Shown here one piece after another: positions 8,549 through 16,411 of a stretch of 64,000 bases of DNA (positions are counted from its first letter, which is position 1; the number at the start of each line of letters is the position of its first letter). The notes beneath the pieces are model-generated. The model was not told the DNA's origin and ran no database searches. It saw nothing but the letters and a program-made list of their open reading frames with translations. Both the position numbers and the translations under genes were made by a program. Source of the DNA: Haloparvum sedimenti (lineage in GTDB: Archaea; Halobacteriota; Halobacteria; Halobacteriales; Haloferacaceae); NCBI RefSeq assembly GCF_001462205.1, contig NZ_LKIR01000062.1:13143-77142 (forward strand). The letters run 5' to 3'.

Positions 8549-9481
8549 TCACACCGCCAGCCCGACCGCGAACAGGCCCGCGTAAGCCGCGAGCAGCTTT
8601 CCGGTCGCCTCCAGCGCCGGGTTGAGCGCCTCGCCGCCCGTCTCGGTCAGGACCGTCCGGCTCACGCTCGCCGCGAGCGGGAGCGTGAGAAGCGGTGCGA
8701 GCACCGGGAGGTCGTAGCCGTCCCGGAGTATGAACCAGACGGGCGTCAGGTACGCGAGCGCGAGCAGGGCGAGGAACTGGGCGCGGGAGAAGCGGTAACC
8801 GAACCGGACCGCGAGCGTCCGCTTGCCGGTCTCGGCGTCCTCCTCCAGGTCGCGCACGTTGTTCACCACGAGGATGTTCGTGGAGATCGCCGCGACCGGG
8901 AGGCTGGCGACGACCGCCGCGAGGGTGACGGTCCCCTCAGGGATCCCGGTGGGGAACGGGCCGGCGAGGAGAGCCGCCGCCTGCACGTAGTAGGTGCCCG
9001 TCACCGCGACGACGCCGAAGAAGACGAAGACGAACAGGTCCCCGAGGCCGTGGTAGCCGAGGGGGTAGGGACCGCCGGTGTATGCGACGCCCGCGGCGAC
9101 CGACAGGAGGCCGATCACGAGGATCGGGATTCCGCCGACGTAGACGAGGTAGGTCCCCACGAGGATCGCGGCCGCGAACGTCAGCCACATCGCCCGCTTC
9201 ACCGCCGGCGGCTCGATGATCCCCGCGGCCGTGACGCGGGTGAACCCCTCCCGGTCCTCGGTGTCCGCGCCCTGCACGGCGTCGTAGTAGTCGTTCGCGA
9301 AGTTCGTCCCGACCTGGATCAGCGCGGCCCCCACGAACGCGAACAGCGCGGGCAGCGGGGCGAACACGCCGTCCGAGACCGCGAGGCCGACGCCGACCGC
9401 GACCGGCGCGGCCGCCGCGGGGAGCGTCTGCGGGCGGGCCGCCATGACCCACGCCCGCGTCCGCGACACCTCAGTGCTCAT
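8549..9481 (-). CDS. menA: 1,4-dihydroxy-2-naphthoate polyprenyltransferase
   Basis: This UbiA-family membrane enzyme attaches the polyprenyl chain to dihydroxynaphthoate. The 310 residues form about eight or nine hydrophobic helices. The first Asp-rich prenyl diphosphate site reads NFANDYYDAVQGADTED (about 61-77), and the second is VVNNVRDLEEDAETGKRTLA near 190-210. The ATG at 9481 is chosen because translation further upstream would add a long basic segment unlike the family. It heads the menA-menC pair and is divergent from the gene at 9542, with only 60 bases between starts. Confidence 0.92.
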   Translation of the reverse strand: MSTEVSRTRAWVMAARPQTLPAAAAPVAVGVGLAVSDGVFAPLPALFAFVGAALIQVGTNFANDYYDAVQGADTEDREGFTRVTAAGIIEPPAVKRAMWLTFAAAILVGTYLVYVGGIPILVIGLLSVAAGVAYTGGPYPLGYHGLGDLFVFVFFGVVAVTGTYYVQAAALLAGPFPTGIPEGTVTLAAVVASLPVAAISTNILVVNNVRDLEEDAETGKRTLAVRFGYRFSRAQFLALLALAYLTPVWFILRDGYDLPVLAPLLTLPLAASVSRTVLTETGGEALNPALEATGKLLAAYAGLFAVGLAV

Positions 9482-9541
9482 TGGCGGTGGTTGGCCCGAG
9501 TGCCCCCTTAAGGTTACCATCGGGGCCGCCGTATCGCCGGC

Positions 9542-10129
9542 ATGGCTCGCGTACCCTACGTCGACCCCGCGGACGTGCCCGCGGAGCACCGCGACCTGCT
9601 GAACTCCCGCCTGCAGGGGAAGCCCCTGAACCTCTACCGCGCGCTGGGCAACGCGCCCGCCGTCCTCGTGGGCTTCAGGGGCCATCTCGAGGCGCTCTGG
9701 TCGGAGACGGGACTCACCGAGCGCGAGCGCGAGCTCGTCATCCTCGCGAGCGCGGCCGCGGTCGGGAGCCGGTACGAGTGGCACCAGCACGTCAACATCG
9801 CCCGCGACGCGGGGATCGACGACGAGGCCATCTACGCCGTCACCGCGTTCGCGCGCGAGGACCCCGAGACGCTCGCGGACGCCGACGCGCTCGCGGACGC
9901 GGGGCTTGACGCCGACGAGCGCGCGCTGGTGGCGTACGTTCGTGCGGTCGTTCGCGGGGAGACGGACGACGCGCTCCACGCGGCGCTCGCGGAACACTAC
10001 CCAACGGACACCGTCGTCGGCGTCGCGGTCATCGCTGGCACGTACACCGGTCTCGCGCACGTCATTGACGCGTTGAAGCTGGACCTGGAAGCGGACGAGG
10101 AGCCTCTCTCCGGGTGGGACCCGCGGTGA
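9542..10129 (+). CDS. carboxymuconolactone decarboxylase/AhpD-like protein without the CxxC pair
   Basis: A 195-residue all-helical protein of the AhpD/CMD family. The usual redox motif is missing: where AhpD proteins have E-x-x-C-x-x-C-x-x-x-H, this one reads RYEWHQHVNIARDAG (residues 78-91), with no cysteine at all in the protein. It therefore cannot act by the AhpD disulphide mechanism. The family includes decarboxylases and proteins of unknown role. It shares a short divergent promoter region with menA; a link to quinone chemistry is only a guess from position. Confidence 0.75.
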   Translation: MARVPYVDPADVPAEHRDLLNSRLQGKPLNLYRALGNAPAVLVGFRGHLEALWSETGLTERERELVILASAAAVGSRYEWHQHVNIARDAGIDDEAIYAVTAFAREDPETLADADALADAGLDADERALVAYVRAVVRGETDDALHAALAEHYPTDTVVGVAVIAGTYTGLAHVIDALKLDLEADEEPLSGWDPR

Positions 10130-10175
10130 GGGTCGGAGCCGCCACACGCGATTAGCACACTCCCGTGGGTCCGAC

Positions 10176-12962
10176 CTACGCGTCGCCGGCCGTGTCGACC
10201 CCGGTCACCTCGACGCGCGCGCCGCCGCTCTCGCCTTCGACCAGCCTGACCCCCCAGTCGTGGGCCTCCGCGATCCCCTGGACGATGGAGAGGCCGAACC
10301 CGGTGCCGTCGGAACTCGTGGAGTGGCCCGCCTCGAAGACCGTCCCGCGGTCCGTCTCCGGGACGCCGACTCCGTCGTCCTCGACGTAGAAGCCGTCCGG
10401 CAGGTCGCCCACCGTCACCGTCACGTGGGGTCCCCCGTGCTCGACCGCGTTGGCCATCAGGTTCTCGAGGAGCTGCTGGAGCCGGCTCCGGTCGGCCCGG
10501 ACCGTCCGATCGGTTTCGACGACACACGCGGCCGCATTCGTCTCGCCGACGTTCTCCCAGCAGCCCGCGGCGAGCGCGGCGAGGTCGACCGACTCCGGAT
10601 CCCCGACCGCTTCCCCGTTCCGTGCGAGCGTCAGGAGGTCGTCGATCAGCTCGCCCATCCGGTCCAGCGCCCGCGAGACCGGCGGGAGGTGCTCGTTGTC
10701 GGTCTCCTCGAGCGCGAGGTCGAGACGCCCCTGTGCAACCGTGAGGGGGTTCCGGAGGTCATGGCTGACGACGTGGGCGAACTCCTCGAGCCGCTCGTTC
10801 TGGCGCTTCAGCTCGTCGCGGCGCTGTCGGAGTTCGTGCTCGCGTTCCAGTTCGTCGAAGGCCGTCTCCGTGGCGGTCGCGAGGATGCGCGCGAGGAACT
10901 CGTCGGTGGCGTCGAACGCGTTCGGCTCCGTCTCCCCCACGGAGATCGTTCCGTGATCGCCGATCGGGAGGACCATCAGGCTCCGGAGGCCGGTCCCGCG
11001 GTCGACCGCCCCCACGCCGTCCTCGATGTCGTCGTAGACGCCGACCGTGCCCGCTTCGTAGCACTTCCAGTTGAGGCTGCCCGACTCCGGCGTGAACACC
11101 TCACGCTCCGGGAGCGTGTCGCTCACGGAGTCCGACTCCGCGATCGGGACTAGGCCGTTCGCCTCGGGATCGTAGAGCCGGACTACCGTCGCGGAGAACC
11201 CGAGGATCTCCTCGGCGGCGGCGACGGCGCAGTCCGCGATCGCGTCCCGCGACTCGGCCCGGATCAGGTCCCGGGTCGCGTCGTGGAGCTGTCCGAGCCG
11301 GTCCTCGCGGGTTCGCAGCGTCTCCTCCCGCGTCACGCGCTCGAGCGCGGTCTCGAGGTGGTTCGCGAGGATCTCGACCAGGAAGCGGTCCGTCTCGGTG
11401 AACGCGTACGCCTCGGGCGAGGAGATGATGAACAGCCCGCGGTCGCCGATCGGATGCAGTAGCACGCTCTCGGCGGGCGTCTCCTCGTCGAGTCGGGGCG
11501 AGGCGGACGCTTCGGGGAGATAGATAGATTCCTCGCCCTCGAACGCTTCCCAGGCGAGGGCGGCGCGGCTCCCGCCCGGCGACCCGCGATCGTAGGAGGG
11601 AGGGTCCTCGAACATGTCCGGAACGGAGTCGCCGAGTGCGACCGGTTCGAGCACCGTTCCCGCCTCGTTCAGGAGGTGGACGCCGCTCAGCGTCGCGCCG
11701 ATCAGCTCGTCCGCGGCCTCGTTCGCCAGTCGCGCCGTCTCCGCCGTGGACTGCGTGTGGTTGAGCTCTCGCGTCCACTCGCGAAGCTGTTCCAGCTTCC
11801 GCTCGCGGCGCTTCCGGTCGGCGATGTTCCGGCTGTTCACGATGAACCGCTCCTCGCCGTCGAGGTCGAGCCGGCGAACGTGGACCTCGACCGGGAACGT
11901 CGAGCCGTCGCGGCGCTCGTAGACGGTCTCCAGTTCCAGCCGATCGCCGACGGGGATGTCCCGCCAGATCTCGTCGGTGTCTTCCGGGTCGATCCGGCGG
12001 TCGAGGTCCGCAACGGTCATGTCGGTGAGCTCGGCCTCGTCGTATCCCGTCTCCCGACAGAGGCGGGGGTTCGCGTCGAGGATGTTTCCCTCGACGTCGT
12101 GGACGTCGATCATGTCCGGGGAGTCCTCGAACAGCGCCTCGAGCCGGGCGGTCGTCCGCTGGAGGCGTTCCTCGCGCCGCTTGCGGTCGGTGATGTCGGT
12201 GATGAACCCCTCCAGCGCGACGAGTTCGCCGTCGTCATAGACGCCGCGTCCGCGCTCCCAGGCCCATCTGGTCGCTCCATCGGCGGTGACGATCCGGTAG
12301 GTCACCTCGAAGCTCCCGTCCGTGTCGAGGGCGTCCTGCACCGCCGCCCACATCTCCTCGCGGTCGTCCGGATGGAGCACGTCGGTCCCCCACTTGACCT
12401 CGTTCCGCTCCAGCGTCGCCGCGGAGTAGCCGGTGAGCGCCTCCACTTCGCCTCCAACGGTCATCATGGGCCAGTCGGGCTCGTTCCGGCAGCGGTAGAT
12501 CATCCCGGGGAGGTTGCTGATCAGGGTCTCCAGCCGGCGCGTCCGCTCGGACAGCTTACGGCGGGCCTGCGTGGCGTCGACGGCGTTGTCGATCCGGTTC
12601 GCGAGCAGTTCGTACTGTTCGGTCGCGGTCCCCTTCTGGAGGTAGTCGGTCACGCCGGCGGAGATTGCCTCTCCGGCGACCTCCTCGGACCCCTTTCCGG
12701 TGAAGAGGATGAACGGCAGGTCGGGGTGGTCCTCGCGGACGGCTCGGAGCAACTCGATGCCGTTCAGTCCGGGCATCTCGTAGTCCGAGACGACGCAGTC
12801 GAACGCGGACGCGGACAGCAGCTCCAGCGCCTCCTCGGCGTCCGCCGCGGATCGCACCCGGATCCGGTCGTCCTCGCGCTCGAGGAACGCCCCCGCCATC
12901 TCCGCGAACTCGGGGTCGTCCTCGACGTGGAGCACGCGGATCGACGCGTCCTGATCGCTCAT
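10176..12962 (-). CDS. soluble hybrid sensor: receiver, two PAS, two GAF and histidine kinase
   Basis: A 928-residue signalling protein with an unusual order. It starts with a response-regulator receiver (residues 5-125; phospho-acceptor Asp60 in VVSDYEMPG, conserved LFTGKG near 91). PAS domains follow at about 145-265 and 285-400, then GAF-like domains at about 405-555 and 570-710. A HisKA domain has His734 in VVSHDLRNP, and the HATPase has its N box at LLENLMANAVEHG (about 833) and G boxes DDGVGVP and GTGFGLSI. No membrane span is seen, so it senses in the cytoplasm. The signal and output are unknown. CATAAG at 12989-12994 (reverse of a TATA-like CTTATG) lies 27 bases before the start, suggesting a leaderless message. 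Confidence 0.9.
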   Translation of the reverse strand: MSDQDASIRVLHVEDDPEFAEMAGAFLEREDDRIRVRSAADAEEALELLSASAFDCVVSDYEMPGLNGIELLRAVREDHPDLPFILFTGKGSEEVAGEAISAGVTDYLQKGTATEQYELLANRIDNAVDATQARRKLSERTRRLETLISNLPGMIYRCRNEPDWPMMTVGGEVEALTGYSAATLERNEVKWGTDVLHPDDREEMWAAVQDALDTDGSFEVTYRIVTADGATRWAWERGRGVYDDGELVALEGFITDITDRKRREERLQRTTARLEALFEDSPDMIDVHDVEGNILDANPRLCRETGYDEAELTDMTVADLDRRIDPEDTDEIWRDIPVGDRLELETVYERRDGSTFPVEVHVRRLDLDGEERFIVNSRNIADRKRRERKLEQLREWTRELNHTQSTAETARLANEAADELIGATLSGVHLLNEAGTVLEPVALGDSVPDMFEDPPSYDRGSPGGSRAALAWEAFEGEESIYLPEASASPRLDEETPAESVLLHPIGDRGLFIISSPEAYAFTETDRFLVEILANHLETALERVTREETLRTREDRLGQLHDATRDLIRAESRDAIADCAVAAAEEILGFSATVVRLYDPEANGLVPIAESDSVSDTLPEREVFTPESGSLNWKCYEAGTVGVYDDIEDGVGAVDRGTGLRSLMVLPIGDHGTISVGETEPNAFDATDEFLARILATATETAFDELEREHELRQRRDELKRQNERLEEFAHVVSHDLRNPLTVAQGRLDLALEETDNEHLPPVSRALDRMGELIDDLLTLARNGEAVGDPESVDLAALAAGCWENVGETNAAACVVETDRTVRADRSRLQQLLENLMANAVEHGGPHVTVTVGDLPDGFYVEDDGVGVPETDRGTVFEAGHSTSSDGTGFGLSIVQGIAEAHDWGVRLVEGESGGARVEVTGVDTAGDA

Positions 12963-13070
12963 TCATCCGACGTTTCGAAGCGCGCCAGCATAAGTGTGTG
13001 ACACAATCGTACGCGCACGGTGCGGGGAAAAACCGGTGGCAGCCTGCGAGGCACCCTCTCCGGTCACGAT

Positions 13071-13190
13071 GCGGTGCTGTGGCGGTGTGGCGGTTGCGGT
13101 GCTGTGGCGGTGTGGCGGTTGCGGTGCTGTGGCGGTGTGGCGGTTGCGGTGCTGTGGCGGTGTGGCGGTTGCGGTGCTGTGGCGGTGCTG
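13071..13190 (+). repeat. 25-base tandem array
   Basis: GCGGTGCTGT recurs at 13071, 13096, 13121, 13146 and 13171, giving a period of exactly 25 bases and about 4.8 copies. The units are almost identical. Since 25 is not a multiple of three, no reading frame is preserved. Related but scrambled GCGGT words occur at 3542-3620 and 40081-40110. It lies in the 376-base gap upstream of the sensor kinase gene. Confidence 0.9.
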
Positions 13191-13290
13191 TTTCTGTCGA
13201 GATTTTTGTACCGCGGCGGCGCGAGGGCGCGCAGCGCCCGCAGCGCCGACCGCGGCCCCTTTTTGATCGACATTTTTCAAGGAGCGGTGA

Positions 13291-13329
13291 GCGCGGCGCT
13301 CTGCGCCGCGCGAACCCGACGCAGAAAAA
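13291..13329 (-). terminator. possible menB terminator
   Basis: Read on the minus strand, a T5 run (13329-13325) follows the menB stop by ten bases, then comes a hairpin with eight-base GC arms (13304-13311 and 13291-13298). T runs alone can end archaeal transcripts. The hairpin comes after the T run, so it is not a bacterial-type terminator. Confidence 0.35.
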
Positions 13330-13338
13330 GGTCGAGGT

Positions 13339-14250
13339 TCAGTAGTGCCAGGGGTAGTCGTCGAACTCGGGGTCCCGCTTCTCGAGGAAGGCGTCGCGGC
13401 CCTCCTGGGCCTCCTCGGTCATGTACGCGAGGCGCGTGGCCTCGCCGGCGAACACCTGCTGGCCGACCATGCCGTCGTCGGTCATGTTGAACGCGTACTT
13501 CAGCATCCGCATCGCGGTCGGGGACTTGCTCGTCATCTCGTCGACCCACTCCAGGGCCACGTCCTCCAGCTCCTCGTGGGGGATCGCCTCGTTGGCCATG
13601 CCCATGTCGACCGCCTCCTCGGCGGAGTAGGTCTTGCCGCGGAAGAACACCTCGCGGGCCTTCTTCTGTCCGACCTGCTTGGCGAGGTACGCGGAGCCGA
13701 AGCCGCCGTCGAAGGAGGCCACGTCGGGGTCCGTCTGGAGGAACTTCGCGTGCTCGTCGCTCGCGAGCGTGAGGTCACAGACGACGTGCAGCGAGTGGCC
13801 GCCGCCGACCGCCCAGCCGGGGACGACCGCGACCACGGGCTTGGGCATGAAGCGGATCAGCCGCTGGACTTCGAGGATGTGGAGCCGGCCGGCGCGCGCT
13901 TGGCGGACCAGTTCGTCGTCCTCGTCGCCCGCCTCGTCGTCGTCGCGGTACTCGTACCCGGAGCCGCCGCGGACGGACTGGTCGCCGCCGGCGCAGAAGG
14001 CCCAGCCGCCGTCCTTCTCCGAGGGGCCGTTGCCGGTCAGGAGGACGCAGCCCACGTCCGCCTGCTTGCGGGCGTGGTCGAGCGCGGCGTACAGCTCGTC
14101 GACGGTGCCGGGCCGGAAGGCGTTGCGCACGTCAGGGCGGTCGAAGGCGATGCGGACGGCGGGGACGTCGACCCCGCGGTGGTAGGTCACGTCGTCGAAC
14201 TCGTCGGTCACTTCCTCCCACGCGTCGGGGTCGAACAGCTCCGAGACCAT
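13339..14250 (-). CDS. menB: 1,4-dihydroxy-2-naphthoyl-CoA synthase
   Basis: MenB closes the second ring of the naphthoquinone from o-succinylbenzoyl-CoA. The 303-residue crotonase-fold protein has the family blocks: GWAFCAGGDQSVRG (about 82-95), VPGWAVGGGHSLHVVCD (about 144-160), the catalytic region TDPDVASFDGGFGS, and the diagnostic C-terminal FDDYPWHY. It is separated from menA-menC by the sensor kinase gene, so it is transcribed on its own. An acidic insert near residues 97-115 (RDDDEAGDEDDE) is a haloarchaeal embellishment. Confidence 0.95.
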   Translation of the reverse strand: MVSELFDPDAWEEVTDEFDDVTYHRGVDVPAVRIAFDRPDVRNAFRPGTVDELYAALDHARKQADVGCVLLTGNGPSEKDGGWAFCAGGDQSVRGGSGYEYRDDDEAGDEDDELVRQARAGRLHILEVQRLIRFMPKPVVAVVPGWAVGGGHSLHVVCDLTLASDEHAKFLQTDPDVASFDGGFGSAYLAKQVGQKKAREVFFRGKTYSAEEAVDMGMANEAIPHEELEDVALEWVDEMTSKSPTAMRMLKYAFNMTDDGMVGQQVFAGEATRLAYMTEEAQEGRDAFLEKRDPEFDDYPWHY

Positions 14251-14271
14251 ACCCGCGCTTGCACGGGGGCG

Positions 14272-14282
14272 CTCATAAATGA
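14272..14282 (-). promoter_or_regulatory. TATA-like promoter of menB
   Basis: Read on the minus strand this is TCATTTATGAG, an A/T-rich box in a GC-rich setting, centred about 27 bases before the menB ATG (14250). The spacing predicts a leaderless or near-leaderless transcript and shows menB need not depend on the small gene upstream. Confidence 0.55.
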
Positions 14283-14315
14283 CCGCGGGTCGCGACGCGG
14301 CGTGGTCGACGAGAA

Positions 14316-14483
14316 CTACGCCCCGTCTTCGCGCTCCTCGACCGCCTCGCGCAGCGTCGCGACGTGGGTCTCCACCAGTTCGAGCGTGGCGTCCGCGTCG
14401 GCGTACCCTTGATCGTACTCCTCCTTCGCGCGCTCGTACTCGGTCAGAAACGTCTCGACCGCGTCGTCGAGGTTCTCGGACAT
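14316..14483 (-). CDS. small acidic helical protein, function unknown
   Basis: A 55-residue protein made mostly of predicted helix, with heptad-like spacing (AVETFLTEYERAKEEYDQ, then LELVETHVATLREAVEE) and strongly acidic. The ATG at 14483 is preceded at the right distance by a clear TATA box (14508-14515), which supports it as a real leaderless gene. It stands 65 bases upstream of menB on the same strand. I do not recognise a named family; two coiled helices suggest a protein-interaction role. Confidence 0.65.
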   Translation of the reverse strand: MSENLDDAVETFLTEYERAKEEYDQGYADADATLELVETHVATLREAVEEREDGA

Positions 14484-14507
14484 GGGGAGGACTCCGTCCG
14501 CCGCCGG

Positions 14508-14515
14508 CTTATAAG
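14508..14515 (-). promoter_or_regulatory. TATA box CTTATAAG for the 55-residue gene
   Basis: The palindromic octamer CTTATAAG is centred 28 bases before the ATG at 14483. This is the normal haloarchaeal spacing for a leaderless message. Confidence 0.6.
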
Positions 14516-14567
14516 GACCGACGACCGCCTCCGGAACCCCTAATGTCCCGCGACCGCCCCCTCGCGC

Positions 14568-16040
14568 ATGGACGATTCGGAGCCGAGCGCGGACGGACCG
14601 GAGACGACCGCGGGTGACCGCGCACCCGATCATCCGTACGCCGGCGCGGCGGATCCGGGACCGGAGCCGGCCGCGACCGCGCGCGAGTTGGACGCGGCCG
14701 ACCCGCTCGCGGGGTTCGCGGACCGGTTTCACCTTCCGGAGGACGCGCTGTACATGGACGGCAACTCGCTGGGGCCGGCCGCCGACGCCGCGCTGGCGAG
14801 CCTCGACCGCGTCGTCGACGAGTGGCGGGAGCTGTTGATCGGCGGCTGGACCGACGCCGAGCCGCCGTGGTTCGAGTACGCCGAGCGCGTCGGCGACGCG
14901 ATGGCGCCGCTCGTGGGCGCCGCACCCGAGGAGGTCGTCGTCGGCAACTCGATCACCGTCAACGTCCACACGCTCGTCGGGACGTTTCTGGACGAGCTGC
15001 TGGCCGGGAACGGCCCCGATATCGAGGGCCACGCGGCCGCGGATGGGACGTGGGGATCGGGTTCCGGGGACGCGGTCGGCGGAGACGCGGTCGGCGGAGG
15101 CGACGCCGCCCGCCCCGCGCCCGCGGTGCTGGTCAACGAGCTCGACTTCCCCTCGGACCACTACGCGGTCCGCGCGGCCCTGCGGACTCGAGGGATCGAC
15201 CCCGACGAGAAGTGCCGCGTCGTGGAGAGCCGCGACGGGCGCACGATCGACCCCGCGGACGTGGAGGCGGCGCTGGAGCGACACGACGACGTGGGGATCG
15301 TCTACATGCCGACCGCGCTCTACCGCTCCGGACAGCTGTTCGACGTGTCGCGGATCGCGGCGGCGGCCCACTCCCACGGCGCTTACGCCGGCTTCGACGC
15401 GGCTCACACCGCGGGCGTCGTTCCCCACGAGTTCTCGGCGGCGGGCGTCGACTTCGCGACGTGGTGCACCTACAAGTACCTCAACGCCGGTCCCGGATCC
15501 ATCGCCGGGCTCTACGTCGCCGAGCGTCACCACGGCCTCACCCCGGCGCTGGCGGGGTGGTGGGGTCACGAGAAGGCGACTCAGTTCGAGATGAACATGA
15601 CCTACACGCCCGCCGACTCCGCCGGCGCGTGGCAGATCGGGACGCCGCCGATCCTCGCGACGGCGCCGCTGGACGGTGCGCTCAAAGTCGTCCGGGAGGC
15701 GGGGATCGACTGCGTCCGCGCGAAGTCGCTGGCGCTGACGGACTTCCTCGCCGCGCTCGTGGACGCGCGGCTGCCGGCGGTATCGGTTGGAACTCCCCGC
15801 GACCACGACGCCCGCGGCGGTCACCTCGCGCTGGAACACACCGACGCGGAGCAGCTGAGCCTCGCGCTGAAGGACCGCGGCGTCGTGGTCGACTTCCGGC
15901 CGCCGAACGTGGTTCGGGTCTGTCCCGCGCCGCTTTACACGAGCTTCGGGGACGTGGTGGAGGTCGTCGCCACCCTCGAAGCGATACTCACGGACGACGC
16001 TCACGAGGCGTTCGACCCGACCGGCGACGGCGTCACCTGA
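14568..16040 (+). CDS. kynU: kynureninase
   Basis: A PLP-dependent enzyme that cleaves kynurenine (or 3-hydroxykynurenine) to anthranilate and alanine. The 490 residues include the N-terminal LYMDGNSLGP (62-71), VGNSITVNVHTL (about 125-136), the PLP-contacting Asp277 in AGFDAAHTAG, and the Schiff-base Lys303 in WCTYKYLNAGPG. A Gly/Asp-rich insert at about 155-185 and an acidic tail before residue 40 make it longer than bacterial KynU (about 420). A kynurenine formamidase-like gene lies at 22731, beyond the lysine operon, so a tryptophan-to-anthranilate route is plausible; no tryptophan dioxygenase is seen. Confidence 0.93.
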   Translation: MDDSEPSADGPETTAGDRAPDHPYAGAADPGPEPAATARELDAADPLAGFADRFHLPEDALYMDGNSLGPAADAALASLDRVVDEWRELLIGGWTDAEPPWFEYAERVGDAMAPLVGAAPEEVVVGNSITVNVHTLVGTFLDELLAGNGPDIEGHAAADGTWGSGSGDAVGGDAVGGGDAARPAPAVLVNELDFPSDHYAVRAALRTRGIDPDEKCRVVESRDGRTIDPADVEAALERHDDVGIVYMPTALYRSGQLFDVSRIAAAAHSHGAYAGFDAAHTAGVVPHEFSAAGVDFATWCTYKYLNAGPGSIAGLYVAERHHGLTPALAGWWGHEKATQFEMNMTYTPADSAGAWQIGTPPILATAPLDGALKVVREAGIDCVRAKSLALTDFLAALVDARLPAVSVGTPRDHDARGGHLALEHTDAEQLSLALKDRGVVVDFRPPNVVRVCPAPLYTSFGDVVEVVATLEAILTDDAHEAFDPTGDGVT

Positions 16041-16130
16041 TCCCGGACGGCGAGGCCGGTCCACGACCTCCGAGGGAGGACCCCGACACCCGCCGCGGCC
16101 CTCCCTGCCGAAGTAGTTCGGCCGCGGACG

Positions 16131-16141
16131 CAACGTATAAG
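16131..16141 (+). promoter_or_regulatory. promoter for the lysine operon leader
   Basis: CAACGTATAAG has TATAA at 16136-16140. The usual 25-28 base offset puts the transcription start near 16163-16167, about 246 bases before dapA and right at the GTG of the small ORF at 16166. No comparable TATA box is seen in the last 60 bases before dapA. Confidence 0.45.
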
Positions 16142-16165
16142 ACGCTCTCGGCCGCACGGGCGAAC

Positions 16166-16240
16166 GTGACACAGACCGCGTCCACGACCTGCTCCGCGGC
16201 TCCCGAAGCGGCGCGGCTCTTCTCGAAAAAACGCGCGTGA
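16166..16240 (+). CDS. possible 24-residue leader peptide with tandem Lys codons
   Basis: A GTG-started ORF of 24 codons begins where transcription from the TATA box at 16136 should start, so it could be translated leaderless. Near its end it encodes SKKRA, with both lysines as AAA AAA, a codon used sparingly in GC-rich haloarchaeal genes. It lies ahead of a complete lysine biosynthesis operon. Leader peptides rich in the end-product amino acid are typical of ribosome-stalling attenuation in bacteria, but that mechanism is not established in haloarchaea. It may be a chance ORF; conservation has not been tested. Confidence 0.3.
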   Translation: MTQTASTTCSAAPEAARLFSKKRA

Positions 16241-16362
16241 CGCGTCCGCAGGCGGGAGTGGCGACCCCGTCACGGACGACCCCCGGCACCGGGCAGCACC
16301 CGGACGCGCTCGTGCGCGTGCTTCGTTCCGACTCGCGACCGACACCCGACAGTCGACACCCA

Positions 16363-16382
16363 CCCGCGGCACCATCCGCGGG
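16363..16382 (+). other. GC-rich hairpin just before dapA
   Basis: CCCGCGG and CCGCGGG are perfect seven-base arms around CACCAT, ending 29 bases before the dapA ATG. In the long leader predicted from 16136 this would fold in the RNA. The stretch from it to the ATG is C/A-rich and unstructured. A regulatory role is inference. Confidence 0.35.
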
Positions 16383-16411
16383 ACCCCACACGACACACAC
16401 CGACACACCCC

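Noticed and set aside
13000-13345. Overlapping frames encoding Cys- and Gly-rich or His-rich repeat proteins
   Set aside because: They are read from the 25-base array, which shifts frame every unit, and have no promoter or conserved start.
16041-16411. Lysine riboswitch upstream of dapA
   Set aside because: The multi-helix L-box core cannot be recognised, and the class is essentially bacterial. The leader ORF and hairpin are reported separately.
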